DNA of 64,000 nucleotides, taken from assembly GCF_001528665.1 (NCBI RefSeq), contig NZ_BBYJ01000016.1, positions 62,001 through 126,000 on the forward strand, in the 5' to 3' direction. The stretch's first letter is position 1; each line of letters starts with the position of its first letter. This document shows, piece by piece, positions 1 to 8,586 of the stretch. A program made the translations under genes and the position numbers. This stretch comes from Microtetraspora malaysiensis. GTDB taxonomy: Bacteria > Actinomycetota > Actinomycetes > Streptosporangiales > Streptosporangiaceae. The notes beneath the pieces are model-generated. The model was not told the DNA's origin and ran no database searches. It saw nothing but the letters and a program-made list of their open reading frames with translations.

Positions 1-1
1 G

Positions 2-613
2 GGCCTCGCCGGGCTGGCCGGGCAGGGCCAGCAGGAGGTGCTCGAACGCCTGTGGCGCCCTGTCCGGCGCGACACCACGGTGGTCGGCACCCGCGCGTAC
101 GTGCCCGGCGACCGGCAGCGCTCCGGCGTGCTGCCCCTGTGGAGCGTCGCCGAGAACCTCATCGTCACCGCCATGCGCGGCCTCGCACGCCAGGGCCTGC
201 GCCGCCCGGCCGAGGAGCGCGCGGCCGTCGGCGACTGGGTCGAGCGGCTGGCGATCCGCGGCGGCGCGGACGCCGGCATCACCGAGCTGAGCGGCGGCAA
301 CCAGCAGAAGGTCATCGTCGCCCGGGCGTTCGCCTCCACGGCGGAGCTGGTGCTGCTCGACGACCCCTTCCGCGGCGTGGACGTCCATACCAAAACCGAC
401 CTGTACGGACTGATCCGGCAGGAGGCGGCACAGGGCCGGAGCGTCGTCTGGTACTCCAGCGAGAACGCGGAGATGGCCCACTGCGACCGGGTCTACGTGT
501 TCCGCGCCGGCCGGGTGGTCGCCGAACTGGTCGGCGAAGAGATCTCCGAGGAACGGATCATCGCCGTCTCCTTCGCCGAGTCCGAGTCGGATGGAGAGCA
601 GAGCAATGAGTGA
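2..613 (+). CDS. Sugar/AI-2-type ABC transporter ATP-binding protein, 3' part
   Basis: This is the C-terminal 203 residues of a tandem-ATPase sugar importer (RbsA/LsrA type); the reading frame is open to the window edge, so the start lies upstream. The ABC signature LSGGNQQK is at about residue 96 of the fragment, followed by a Walker B of the form LVLLDDPFRGVD and a D-loop region that is typical of the second nucleotide-binding domain of these carbohydrate importers. It would hydrolyse ATP on the cytoplasmic face to drive uptake by the two permeases that follow. The stop overlaps the next start by 8 bases, indicating translational coupling in one operon. The substrate cannot be read from this fragment; the downstream LsrF-like enzyme suggests a phosphorylated ketose or AI-2-like sugar. 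Family call is secure, substrate is not. Confidence 0.9.
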   Translation, partial: GLAGLAGQGQQEVLERLWRPVRRDTTVVGTRAYVPGDRQRSGVLPLWSVAENLIVTAMRGLARQGLRRPAEERAAVGDWVERLAIRGGADAGITELSGGNQQKVIVARAFASTAELVLLDDPFRGVDVHTKTDLYGLIRQEAAQGRSVVWYSSENAEMAHCDRVYVFRAGRVVAELVGEEISEERIIAVSFAESESDGEQSNE

Positions 614-1565
614 GCTCCTCGCGTCGGCCCTGCCGTCCCGGGCCAGGATGCGCCGCACGGCGCCCGCCGTGGTCAGCGCCGTCGCCCTCGCCGCGATGGT
701 CGCGGTCTGCGCCTCGCTGCAGTCGGACGTGCTGAGCGTGGGCGGCCTGACGCTCGTGCTGTCGGCGACCGTGCCGCTCGTCATCGCGGCCCAGGCCCAG
801 ATGACGCTCATGTCGGTCGGCGACATCGACCTCGGGATCGGCACCTTCGTCGGCCTGGTCACGGTCGTGTCGGCCACCACGCTGGTGACGTCGCCGCTGC
901 TCGGCGTCCTGACCCTGGCCGGCCTCATCGCCGCGTACGCGGTGCTGGGCGCGCTCATCCACCTGCGCCGGGTGCCGTCGCTGATCGCGACCCTGGGCGC
1001 CTCGTTCGTCTGGCTGGGGCTCGGCCTGTTCATCCTGCCGACGCCCGGCGGCTCGACCCCCGAGTGGCTGGCGTCGTTCGGCTCGTGGGCGCCCGCCGGG
1101 TTCCCCGCGCCGCTGCTGCCGATCCTGGTCGTCTCCCTGGTGGTGTACCTGCTCAGCTCGCGCAGCGGGCTCGGCGTGCGGATGCGCGGCCTGGGCAGCA
1201 ACCCGGTGGCGCTCGAGCGGGCCGGGATGCGGCCGCTCGCCTCCCGCGTCATCGCGTACACGATGGCGGGCGCGCTCGGCGTGCTCTCCGGCCTCGTCCT
1301 GGCCTCCCAGACGGGAGGCGGGGACGTGTCGTCGGCCACCAGCTACCAGCTCATGACCGTGGCCGCGGTGATCCTCGGCGGCGGCTCCTTCTTCGGCGGG
1401 AGCGCCGTGCCCTGGGGCGTGGCCATCGGCGGCGTGACGCTCGGACTGGTCAGCGTCGTCCTCAGTCTGCTCGACGTGCCGTCGAACATGCAGTCCGCCG
1501 TGCAAGGCGTGATCGTCCTGGCCGTGCTCGCCGGCCGCGTCGTGGTCGGGAAGGTGCTGCGATGA
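606..1565 (+). CDS. ABC transporter permease, RbsC/LsrC type
   Basis: 319-residue hydrophobic protein of the BPD_transp_2 family (ribose/AI-2 permeases). It has about eight to ten membrane segments and the family glycine-rich stretch GGGSFFGGSAVPWG near residue 260, which corresponds to the conserved GG(T/S)xxxGG region next to the cytoplasmic loop that contacts the ATPase. ATG 606 is chosen over the upstream in-frame ATG 591 because a GGAGAG box lies 8 bases before it and it overlaps the ATPase stop as ATGAGTGA. It forms the membrane channel with the next gene, with which it shares a 4-base ATGA overlap. No periplasmic binding protein gene is visible here; it is probably upstream of the window. 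Confidence 0.9.
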   Translation: MSELLASALPSRARMRRTAPAVVSAVALAAMVAVCASLQSDVLSVGGLTLVLSATVPLVIAAQAQMTLMSVGDIDLGIGTFVGLVTVVSATTLVTSPLLGVLTLAGLIAAYAVLGALIHLRRVPSLIATLGASFVWLGLGLFILPTPGGSTPEWLASFGSWAPAGFPAPLLPILVVSLVVYLLSSRSGLGVRMRGLGSNPVALERAGMRPLASRVIAYTMAGALGVLSGLVLASQTGGGDVSSATSYQLMTVAAVILGGGSFFGGSAVPWGVAIGGVTLGLVSVVLSLLDVPSNMQSAVQGVIVLAVLAGRVVVGKVLR

Positions 1566-2575
1566 ACATCCGCGCGATCGTCTCGCGCCCGTGGATCTGG
1601 GGCTTCGCCGCGGCGGTGCTCGTCTGGGCGATCATCATGGCCATCTCGGGCCAGGGCGGCGGCCAGACGGTGTCGCTCGCGCTGTCCCTGGCGCCGTACC
1701 TCGTCGTCGTCGGGCTCGGGCAGATGCTCGTCATCACGGCCGGCCCCGGCAACATCGACGTGTCGGTGGCGTCGATCATCTCGCTGGCCGGGTTCGTCTC
1801 GGTCGGGGTGGCCGCCTCGACCGGGTCGGCGACCGTCGGCATCCTCGCCGGCATCGGCGTCGGCGTCCTCGTCGCCACCATCAGCACCGTGGCCATCCTC
1901 GGCCTGTCCGTGCCGCCGATCATCGCCACGCTGGCCGCCGGGCTCGTCGCCTCGTCGGTCACGCTGTCCCTCGCGAACGGCTTCACCGCGGTGCCCGACC
2001 CCGGCCTGCGGCAGCTCCTCAACGTGCGCCCGGCGGGCATCCCCGTCCTCGCCGTGGCCGTCGCGGCCCTGACCGGGCTGGTCATCGTGCTGCTGCGCCG
2101 TACGGTCTACGGCCGCTCCCTGCTCGCGGTCGGGCAGAACCGCCGGGCCGCGGAGCGGGCCGGCATCCCGGTCGCGCGCGTCATCGCGACCACGTACCTC
2201 GTGAGCGGCGCGCTCGCCGGACTGACGGGCGCCCTGCTCGCGGCCTACATCGCGCCCTCCGCCGACCTCGGCACGCGCTACCTGCTCGACTCCGTCGCCG
2301 TCGTCGTCATCGGCGGCACGCTCATCTCCGGCGGCCGGGCCGTGCCGGTGGGCGTGTGGGGAGCGGGTCTCTTCTTCATCCTGCTCGACGGCCTGGTCAA
2401 CCTCGTGGGCTGGAGCACGGCCGCGCAGAACCTGCTGAAGGGCGGCCTGGTGCTCTTCGTCCTCTTCCTCGCCGGCGGGGGTGACCGTGCCGGGGGCACG
2501 GCCTCCCGATTCAGAAGACGGCCGCGACCGGCGGCCGCGACCACCACAACAACAGGAGACAACACTCATGGCTGA
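1562..2575 (+). CDS. ABC transporter permease, RbsC/LsrD type
   Basis: 337-residue second permease of the importer, paralogous to the preceding gene. It shows the same pattern of hydrophobic helices and the conserved segment [18 protein letters not shown] near residue 245. Two different permease subunits, rather than a homodimer, match the LsrC/LsrD arrangement. The start ATG 1562 overlaps the previous stop as ATGA. The C-terminal tail is arginine and threonine rich (a run of TTTTT near the end) and its coding overlaps the next gene start by 8 bases, so all three transporter genes and the thiolase are translationally coupled. Membrane permease function is certain; substrate is inferred only from neighbours. 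Confidence 0.9.
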   Translation: MNIRAIVSRPWIWGFAAAVLVWAIIMAISGQGGGQTVSLALSLAPYLVVVGLGQMLVITAGPGNIDVSVASIISLAGFVSVGVAASTGSATVGILAGIGVGVLVATISTVAILGLSVPPIIATLAAGLVASSVTLSLANGFTAVPDPGLRQLLNVRPAGIPVLAVAVAALTGLVIVLLRRTVYGRSLLAVGQNRRAAERAGIPVARVIATTYLVSGALAGLTGALLAAYIAPSADLGTRYLLDSVAVVVIGGTLISGGRAVPVGVWGAGLFFILLDGLVNLVGWSTAAQNLLKGGLVLFVLFLAGGGDRAGGTASRFRRRPRPAAATTTTTGDNTHG

Positions 2576-3458
2576 CACCGACGGCCTGATCGACGCCCGC
2601 GACTTCGGGACGTCCGCGGCCCCGGCGGGCGGCTTCCACGTGAAGGGCGCGCACGCGCAGGACTGGGGGCTGCAGAACCGGCTGTCCCGCATCTTCCGGC
2701 CGGACACCGGGCGGACGGTCATGCTGGCGTTCGACCACGGCTACTTCGTCGGGCCGATGGCGGGCCTGGAGCGCCTCGACCTCAACATCGCGCCGCTCGT
2801 CCCCGACGCCGACGCGATCATGATGACGCGGGGCGCGCTGCGCACCAGCATCCCCTCCACCACCGGCGCCGGCATCGTGCTGCGCGCCAGCGGCGGCCCG
2901 AGCATCCTGCGCGAGCTGTCCGACGAGCACATCGCGCTCGACATCGAGGACGCGGTCCGTCTCAACGCGGACGCCCTGGCCATCCAGGTGTTCGTCGGCG
3001 GCGAGCACGAGTCCCGCTCGGTCGCCAACCTGGCCAAGCTCGTGGACGCCGGCCAGCGGCACGGCGTCCCCGTCCTCGGCGTCACCGCCGTCGGCAAGGA
3101 CATGGTCCGCGACGCCCGCTACTTCCGGCTGGCGACCCGGATCACCGCCGAGATGGGCGCGCACATCGTCAAGACGTACTACGTCTCGGAGGGCTTCGAG
3201 ACCGTCACCGCGAGCTGCCCGGTGCCGATCATCGTGGCCGGCGGCAAGAAGCTGCCCGAGCTGGACGCGCTGACCATGGCGTACCGCTCCATCCAGGAGG
3301 GCGCCGCCGGCGTGGACATGGGCCGCAACATCTTCCAGAGCGAGCACCCCGCCGCCATGCTCGCCGCCGTGCGCGCGGTCGTTCACGACGGTCTGAAGCC
3401 GGAAGAGGCCCTGGAGCTCTTCAAGGAGCGCTCGGCAGCCGGCACCGCAGCGTCCTGA
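2568..3458 (+). CDS. lsrF: LsrF-like class I aldolase/thiolase
   Basis: 296-residue TIM-barrel protein of the DeoC/FbaB/LacD/LsrF family, very close in motif order to E. coli Lsr[12 protein letters not shown] near residue 40, MLAFDHGYF near 55, an IKTYYV-type strand (here [11 protein letters not shown]) near 200, [11 protein letters not shown] near 220 with the Schiff-base lysine in the KK pair, and [11 protein letters not shown] near 245. E. coli LsrF transfers an acetyl group from 3-hydroxy-2,4-pentadione-5-phosphate to CoA in autoinducer-2 breakdown. Here it sits between LsrACD-like transport genes and a FAD dehydrogenase plus kinase, so it may instead cleave another phosphoketose. The start ATG 2568 has AGGAGA 8 bases upstream. 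Followed by a long hairpin before the next gene. Confidence 0.88.
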   Translation: MADTDGLIDARDFGTSAAPAGGFHVKGAHAQDWGLQNRLSRIFRPDTGRTVMLAFDHGYFVGPMAGLERLDLNIAPLVPDADAIMMTRGALRTSIPSTTGAGIVLRASGGPSILRELSDEHIALDIEDAVRLNADALAIQVFVGGEHESRSVANLAKLVDAGQRHGVPVLGVTAVGKDMVRDARYFRLATRITAEMGAHIVKTYYVSEGFETVTASCPVPIIVAGGKKLPELDALTMAYRSIQEGAAGVDMGRNIFQSEHPAAMLAAVRAVVHDGLKPEEALELFKERSAAGTAAS

Positions 3459-3466
3459 CCCTTCCA

Positions 3467-3518
3467 GGGCGCGGGTCCCCGGGCGGCATCGGCAGTGCCG
3501 CGGCGGGGACCCGCGCCC
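3467..3518 (+). terminator. Long intra-operon hairpin after lsrF-like gene
   Basis: A perfect 15-bp stem (arms 3467-3481 and 3504-3518) encloses a 22-base loop that itself contains a GCGGCA/TGCCGC pair. There is no T-tract. It lies between the thiolase and the dehydrogenase and may be a partial terminator or an mRNA-stabilising structure separating transport/thiolase expression from the last two genes. The alternative GTG at 3495 for the next gene lies inside this structure, which argues for the downstream ATG. Confidence 0.6.
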
Positions 3519-3539
3519 GCCATTCCCGGGAGCAACCCC

Positions 3540-5195
3540 ATGCCGCACCACCACGCCGGACGTGACGACGTCGTCGACCTCGCCGTCATCGGAGCCGGTA
3601 TCAACGGGCTCGCCGTAGCCCGAGACGCCGCCGCCCGCGGGTTGCGCGTCGTCGTCGTCGACCGCGCCGACGTGGGCGCGGGCACGTCTAGCACGTCGAG
3701 CAGGCTGATCCACGGCGGCCTGAAGTACCTCGAACGCTACGACTTCACGCTCGTGCACGAGTCCATCCGCGAGCGGCACCTGCTGTTCCGCACCGCGCCG
3801 CACCTCGTCCGGGACTACCCGATGCTCATCCCCTCCTACAAGGGGGACAGCAGGCCCGGCCCCCTGATCAGGCTCGGCCTGGCGGCGTTCGACGTCATGG
3901 CCATGAACCGCGGGCGCGGCATCAGCCGCAGCGTCTCCGTGCGCAAGGTCGCCCGCCGCTGGCCCACGCTGTCCCGCAAGGGGCTGCGAGGCGCGGCCCT
4001 GTTCCACGACGCGCAGGTGCCATGGGCCGAGCGGCTCTGCGTCGAGCTGCTGCTCGACGCCCAGCGGCTCGGCGCGCGCGTGCTCACCTACACCACGGTC
4101 ACCGGGCTGATCGTCGAGGGCGACCAGGTCCGCGGCCTGCGGATCGAGGACAACGCCACCGGCGAGCGGAGCGAGGTCCGGGCCGCCATCACCGTCAACG
4201 CGGCCGGGCCGTGGATCGACCGCATCCTCGACGGCCAGGTGAAGAGCCGCCGCCTCAACGGCGGCACCAAGGGCAGCCACATCGTCGTGGACCCGTTCCC
4301 CGGCGCCCCCGACACCTGCATCTTTTTCGAGGCCGCCTCCGACCAGCGGCCGATCTTCGTCTTCCCCTGGCAGGGCCGGTACGTCATGGGCAGCACCGAC
4401 CTCACCTACGAGGGCGACCTGGACGAGGTCGTCGCCAGCGACGCCGAGATCGAGTACCTGCTCGCGGAGACCAACCGGATCTTCCCCGACGCCCGGCTCG
4501 CGCCGTCCGACGTGCTGTACAGCATCGCCGGGGTGCGGCCGCTGCCGTACACGGAGGGGGTGTCGGACAACGCCAAGATCAGCCGGGGGCACACGGTGCT
4601 CAACCACGCCCCCGCGTACGAGGGGCTGCTCACCGTCATCGGCGGCAAGCTGACCACCCACCGCGCGCTCGCCGAGGACGTCACCGACGAGGTGCTGCGC
4701 GTGCTCGGCCGCCGCCCGCGGCGGTGCCTCACCCGGGAGCGGTCGTTCCCCGGCGCGGACACCTCCGACTGGAAGGCGTTCGCCCAGGACTTCATCCGCT
4801 CTTCGCCGCTCTCCGGCCGGCAGTCGCGCCGCCTGCTCACCCTCTACGGCGTGCGCGCCCGCCGGGTGCTCGAACTCGCCGCCGAGGACCCGTCGCTGGC
4901 GCAGGTCGTGGACGCCGAGACCGGCGCCCTGGCCGCCGAGGTCGTCATGGCCGTCCGCGAGGAGGGGGCCGTGACGTTGGGTGACATCCTGCTCCGACGT
5001 ATCCTTGTCGGGCTCGGCGCGGACATGGGCCTGTCGGCCGCCCCCGCCTGCGCCGACGTCGCCGTACGGCATCTCGGGTGGGACGAGGCGCGGGCGCGCG
5101 CCGAGGTCGCCGACTACGAGGCGGAGCTGCGCCGCTTCCGCCCCCGAGTCCTGGCCACCTCGACATCCAGCGGCAGCGACAGGAGGACCCCGTGA
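3540..5195 (+). CDS. FAD-dependent polyol-phosphate dehydrogenase (GlpD/EryB family)
   Basis: 551-residue FAD oxidoreductase of the glycerol-3-phosphate dehydrogenase family. The dinucleotide-binding motif GAGINGLAVARDAAARG is near residue 20, followed by the family motif SSRLIHGGLKYLE near residue 60 and a C-terminal DAO_C domain. Length matches bacterial GlpD. GlpD oxidises sn-glycerol-3-phosphate to DHAP at the membrane; EryB of Brucella, in the same family, oxidises erythritol phosphate. The downstream FGGY kinase and upstream aldolase-like enzyme make a polyol-phosphate dehydrogenase more likely than housekeeping GlpD, but this is inference. ATG 3540 is preferred because GGGAGC lies 6 bases upstream. 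The stop overlaps the kinase start. Confidence 0.82.
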   Translation: MPHHHAGRDDVVDLAVIGAGINGLAVARDAAARGLRVVVVDRADVGAGTSSTSSRLIHGGLKYLERYDFTLVHESIRERHLLFRTAPHLVRDYPMLIPSYKGDSRPGPLIRLGLAAFDVMAMNRGRGISRSVSVRKVARRWPTLSRKGLRGAALFHDAQVPWAERLCVELLLDAQRLGARVLTYTTVTGLIVEGDQVRGLRIEDNATGERSEVRAAITVNAAGPWIDRILDGQVKSRRLNGGTKGSHIVVDPFPGAPDTCIFFEAASDQRPIFVFPWQGRYVMGSTDLTYEGDLDEVVASDAEIEYLLAETNRIFPDARLAPSDVLYSIAGVRPLPYTEGVSDNAKISRGHTVLNHAPAYEGLLTVIGGKLTTHRALAEDVTDEVLRVLGRRPRRCLTRERSFPGADTSDWKAFAQDFIRSSPLSGRQSRRLLTLYGVRARRVLELAAEDPSLAQVVDAETGALAAEVVMAVREEGAVTLGDILLRRILVGLGADMGLSAAPACADVAVRHLGWDEARARAEVADYEAELRRFRPRVLATSTSSGSDRRTP

Positions 5196-6712
5196 CCGAC
5201 CCGACCCCCTGCTACATCGGCGTGGACGTCGGCCTCACCGCGTCGAAGGCCGCCGCCTTCGACGCCGAGGGCAACGAGATCGGCGTGGTCCACGCCCGCA
5301 CGCCACGCACCGCGGTGACCGCGCACCGGCACGACGTGGACATGGTCGCGCTCGCCGACACCGTCATGTCGCTGCTCGCCGATCTGGCCGGCAAGCTGGC
5401 CGCCGACGGGTACGTCCCGGCCGGCATCGGCGTGGCCGCGCACGGCAACGGGCTGTACCCGGTGGACGCGTCCCTGCGGCCGGTCGCCCCGGCGATCGCT
5501 TCGTCGGACAGCCGGGCCCAGCACATCGTGGAGGAGATCGCCGAAGAGGACGCGCTCCGCCTGGCCCGCGAGACCGGATCCATCCCGTGGGCGGCCCAGC
5601 CCAGCGTGCTGCTGCGCTGGCTGCGCGACGCCGAGCCGGAGGCGTACGCCGCCACCCGCTGGGCGCTGTCGTGCAAGGACTGGGTGACCTGCCAGCTCAC
5701 CGGTGTGCCGAGCGCCGACTACAGCGACGCGAGCGCGTTCGGCATGGTGGCCCTGGACACCCGCGAGTACAGCGCGACCGCGCTTGAGCTGGTCGGGCTG
5801 CCCGCGAGCGACCTGGAGCGGTTCCCGCCGCTGCGCGAGTCCGGCGAGATCGTCGCCGGGCTGAGCGCGCGGGCGGCCGAACTGACCGGCCTGCCCGAGG
5901 GGCTGCCGATCATCGCGGGCTGCATGGACTGCGTGGCGGCGACACTGGGCGCCGGAGGCCGCGCGCTCGGCGACGTGACGATCATCGTCGGCACGTGGGC
6001 CATCAACGGCGTGGTCGTCCCCGCGGGCACCCCGGCGCCCGAGGTCACCCTCAGCGCGCTGATGCCCGACACGGCCACGATGCTGGCCATGGAGGTCGCT
6101 CCGACCTCGGCCGCCAACCTCGAATGGCTGTCGTCCTCGTCGGTGCCGCACGGCCAGGTCGGGGGCGTCCCGGCCACGGAGCTCCTGGCGGAGGCGGCCA
6201 CGGTGTCGCCGGGCTCGGACGGCCTGCTGTTCCTGCCCTTCGTGAACGGCGCCCCCGAGCACCCCGCGGCTTCCGGGACGTTTCTCGGCATCTCGGGCAT
6301 GCACCGTCGCGGCCACCTCACCCGCGCGGTCATCGAGGGCGTCGCGCAGTACCACCGGGTGCAGCTCGACCGGGTCCTGGCCAGCGGCGCCGACGTCGGC
6401 GACCGCCCGTGGCGGCTCGCCGGAGGCGGCGCCAGGTCCGAGGTGTGGGCGCAGATCTTCGCCGACGTGCTCGGCCGTTCGGTTCGCCGCCAGCTCACCA
6501 GCGAGCTGGGCGCGCGCGGTGTCGCGTCGCTGCTGCCCGCCGCGCTCGGCCACGACGTCGCGCCGTGGTCGGTCAACGACGAGGACGACCTCTGCGTGCG
6601 CCCCGGCCCCGCCCGCGAGGCGTACGTCCGGCACGGCGAGGTGTTCGACCGGGTCCTCGCCGGCATGTGGGGGCCGTGGTCGGAGGTCGAGCGGTACCGC
6701 ACCGACTCCTGA
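5192..6712 (+). CDS. FGGY-family carbohydrate kinase
   Basis: 506-residue kinase of the FGGY family. The N-terminal phosphate-1 motif CYIGVDVGLTASKAAAFD is at residues 6-23, a central GCMDCVAATLGAG segment is near 240, and the C-terminal adenosine motif WRLAGGGARSEVWAQIFADV near 410 is the FGGY signature 2. FGGY enzymes phosphorylate ketoses, polyols or, for LsrK, AI-2. The GTG start has AGGAGG 5 bases upstream and overlaps the dehydrogenase stop. In this operon it most likely makes the phosphorylated substrate that the FAD dehydrogenase oxidises. Compared with LsrK the presence of a dehydrogenase suggests a polyol (erythritol-like) rather than AI-2 itself; the exact sugar is not readable from sequence. 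Confidence 0.87.
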   Translation: MTDPTPCYIGVDVGLTASKAAAFDAEGNEIGVVHARTPRTAVTAHRHDVDMVALADTVMSLLADLAGKLAADGYVPAGIGVAAHGNGLYPVDASLRPVAPAIASSDSRAQHIVEEIAEEDALRLARETGSIPWAAQPSVLLRWLRDAEPEAYAATRWALSCKDWVTCQLTGVPSADYSDASAFGMVALDTREYSATALELVGLPASDLERFPPLRESGEIVAGLSARAAELTGLPEGLPIIAGCMDCVAATLGAGGRALGDVTIIVGTWAINGVVVPAGTPAPEVTLSALMPDTATMLAMEVAPTSAANLEWLSSSSVPHGQVGGVPATELLAEAATVSPGSDGLLFLPFVNGAPEHPAASGTFLGISGMHRRGHLTRAVIEGVAQYHRVQLDRVLASGADVGDRPWRLAGGGARSEVWAQIFADVLGRSVRRQLTSELGARGVASLLPAALGHDVAPWSVNDEDDLCVRPGPAREAYVRHGEVFDRVLAGMWGPWSEVERYRTDS

Positions 6713-6734
6713 CCGCCGCCCGCCCGTTTTTCCG

Positions 6735-6766
6735 GGGCCGCGCCGACCGTACCGGTGGCGCGGCCC
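6735..6766. terminator. Bidirectional terminator hairpin
   Basis: Perfect 10-bp GC stem, arms 6735-6744 and 6757-6766, with a 12-base loop, located between the convergent kinase (ends 6712) and deaminase (ends 6770). TTTTT lies just before it on the plus strand, giving an A-run on the other side. Serves both genes by position. Confidence 0.7.
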
Positions 6767-6769
6767 TGT

Positions 6770-7249
6770 TCAGCGTGCGATGTGGAAGCGGCGGTGCAGG
6801 TCGTGCACCCGCTCTTCGAGCTCGGGGACCGGGCCCTCCACCACGACGCCGGGGGCGACCTCCCGGATCGGGAGGGCCCGCACCGGAGCCGCCGGGACGC
6901 CCAGTTCGGCCAGCCAGGAGACGAGCTGCGCGGACGAGGCCACGTACACGATGCGGCCCAGGCCGACCCAGCCGTGTGCGGCCGCGCACATCGGGCAGTG
7001 CTCGCCCGAGGTGTAGACCGTCGCCGCCGCCCGCTCCTCGGGAGTCATGTTCGCGGCGGCCCAGCGCGCCAGCTCGAACTCAGGGTGCCGGGTGTGGTCG
7101 CCCCCGGCGACCCGGTTGTGATCCTCGGCCAGCGCGGTTCCGTCGCCCGCGACGAGCACCGAGCCGAACGGCTCGTCGCCCTTCTCCAGCGCCTCGGCCG
7201 CCAGCTCCACGCAGCGGTGCAGATGCCGCAGGTCCGCCTCGGTCGCCAT
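6770..7249 (-). CDS. Nucleoside/cytosine deaminase family protein
   Basis: 159-residue zinc deaminase of the CMP/dCMP-deaminase superfamily (guanine deaminase/TadA-like size). The zinc ligand and proton shuttle motif appears as HPEF near residue 63 and the Cys pair as HCPMCAAA near residue 94, where the usual residue before CxxC is proline. These enzymes hydrolyse the amino group of guanine, cytosine or related bases in the cytoplasm. ATG 7249 is chosen because GGGGAGG lies about 6 bases upstream; an in-frame upstream extension exists but lacks a ribosome site. It is convergent with the kinase operon and shares its terminator. The exact base specificity is unknown. Confidence 0.85.
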   Translation of the reverse strand: MATEADLRHLHRCVELAAEALEKGDEPFGSVLVAGDGTALAEDHNRVAGGDHTRHPEFELARWAAANMTPEERAAATVYTSGEHCPMCAAAHGWVGLGRIVYVASSAQLVSWLAELGVPAAPVRALPIREVAPGVVVEGPVPELEERVHDLHRRFHIAR

Positions 7250-7410
7250 GGGTGCCTCCCCGAAATGTGATTTTCCGGGCAATGTTAGTGCGATGACCCC
7301 AGCTGAACGTGGTGCTTACGGGGGCCGTCGGTTTCTGATGTCGGGGCATGGCCGCATTCGTGGAAAAGTGGTGCACCGCAATTGTGGACACCGTTGAGAG
7401 GACAAACGGG

Positions 7411-8574
7411 ATGATGGCCGGAGACCGACGAAGCCTGCGGCTGCTCGTCACCGGGGGCGGGACCGGCGGGCACACCTACCCGGCGCTGACCACCATCGGG
7501 GCGGTCCGGGAACGTGCCACGGCGGCGGGATACGACCTCGACGTGCTGTGGGTGGGCACGGCCGACGGCCTGGAGGCCCGGGTCAGTGCCGAGAACGGCA
7601 TCCCGTTCCGGGCGATCAAGGCGGGCAAGTTGCGCCGCCGACCCAACATCCGCGAGCTGGCGTCGAACCTCGCCGACATGTTCCGGATCCCGGTGGGCCT
7701 GACCCAGGCCGCCGTCATCGCGGCCCGCTACCGGCCGGACGTCGTGCTGTCCACCGGCGGGTACGTGTGCGTGCCGATCGGCCTGGCCTCCCGGATGCTC
7801 GGCCGGCCGCTGGTGATGCACGAGCAGATCACCGCGCTCGGCCTGGCCAACCGGATCCTGGCCAGGTTCGCCTCGCGGATCGCGCTCACCCACCCGTCCT
7901 CGATCGACCACCTGCCGCGGCGGGCCCGCGAGCGCGCCGTGGTCACCGGCAACCCGATCCGGCAGCACCTCGTGCACGGTGACGCCGCCTCCGTGTGGGA
8001 GCACTTCGGCCTCACACCGGGCCTGCCGCTCATCTACGTCACCGGCGGCGCCCAGGGCAGCCGCCAGATCAACACGATGATCGAGGAGATCCTGCCCTCG
8101 CTGCTCACCCGGTCCCAGGTGCTGCACCAGTGCGGTGCGGGCTGGATCGACCAGCTCTCGCAGGCCGCCGCGCGCCTCCCCGCCGAGCTGCGGCGGCGCT
8201 ACCACCCGGTGCCGTACATCGGGGGCGAGCTGGCGGACGTGTTCGCCGCCGCCGACATCGTGGTCTCCCGCAGCGGGGCGGGCACGATCGCCGAGCTGAC
8301 CGCCGTGGGCAAGCCGTCCGTGCTCATCCCGCTGGTGCCGTCCGCCGGGGACGAGCAGCGGCAGAACGCCCGCTATCTGGCCGAGTCGGGCGCCGCTCGG
8401 GCCATCCTGGAGGACCGGCCGGGGTCGGACCTGCTGCTCACCGAGCTGAACGCCCTGCTGGGCAACCCGGGCGACCGCGCCGCGATGGCGTGGGCGGCCA
8501 AGTCACTTGGCCGCCTCGACGCCGCGGACGCGCTCGCCCAGGTCATCCTCGACGAGGCCGGCGTCCTGCCGTAG
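7411..8574 (+). CDS. MurG-like UDP-GlcNAc glycosyltransferase (accessory paralog)
   Basis: 387-residue GT-B glycosyltransferase of the MurG family. The N-terminal lipid-acceptor loop VTGGGTGGHTYPAL is near residue 12, the second glycine loop appears as VTGGAQGSRQIN near 210, and the nucleotide-sugar site SRSGAGTIAELTAVGKPSVLIP follows near 285. MurG adds GlcNAc to lipid I to give lipid II on the inner membrane face. This copy is not in a division/cell-wall cluster; neighbours are a deaminase and a nucleotidase, so it is likely a second MurG-type enzyme for a specialised glycosylation. The start ATG 7411 has GAGAGGA 8 bases before it. Convergent with the nucleotidase gene, 12 bases apart. Confidence 0.85.
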   Translation: MMAGDRRSLRLLVTGGGTGGHTYPALTTIGAVRERATAAGYDLDVLWVGTADGLEARVSAENGIPFRAIKAGKLRRRPNIRELASNLADMFRIPVGLTQAAVIAARYRPDVVLSTGGYVCVPIGLASRMLGRPLVMHEQITALGLANRILARFASRIALTHPSSIDHLPRRARERAVVTGNPIRQHLVHGDAASVWEHFGLTPGLPLIYVTGGAQGSRQINTMIEEILPSLLTRSQVLHQCGAGWIDQLSQAAARLPAELRRRYHPVPYIGGELADVFAAADIVVSRSGAGTIAELTAVGKPSVLIPLVPSAGDEQRQNARYLAESGAARAILEDRPGSDLLLTELNALLGNPGDRAAMAWAAKSLGRLDAADALAQVILDEAGVLP

Positions 8575-8586
8575 GCCCGGGGCCGG

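Noticed and set aside
2511-5072. 853-codon minus-strand open frame opposite the LsrF-like and dehydrogenase genes
   Set aside because: Arg/Gly/Asp/His-rich low-complexity text, a shadow of GC-rich coding on the other strand; no motif.
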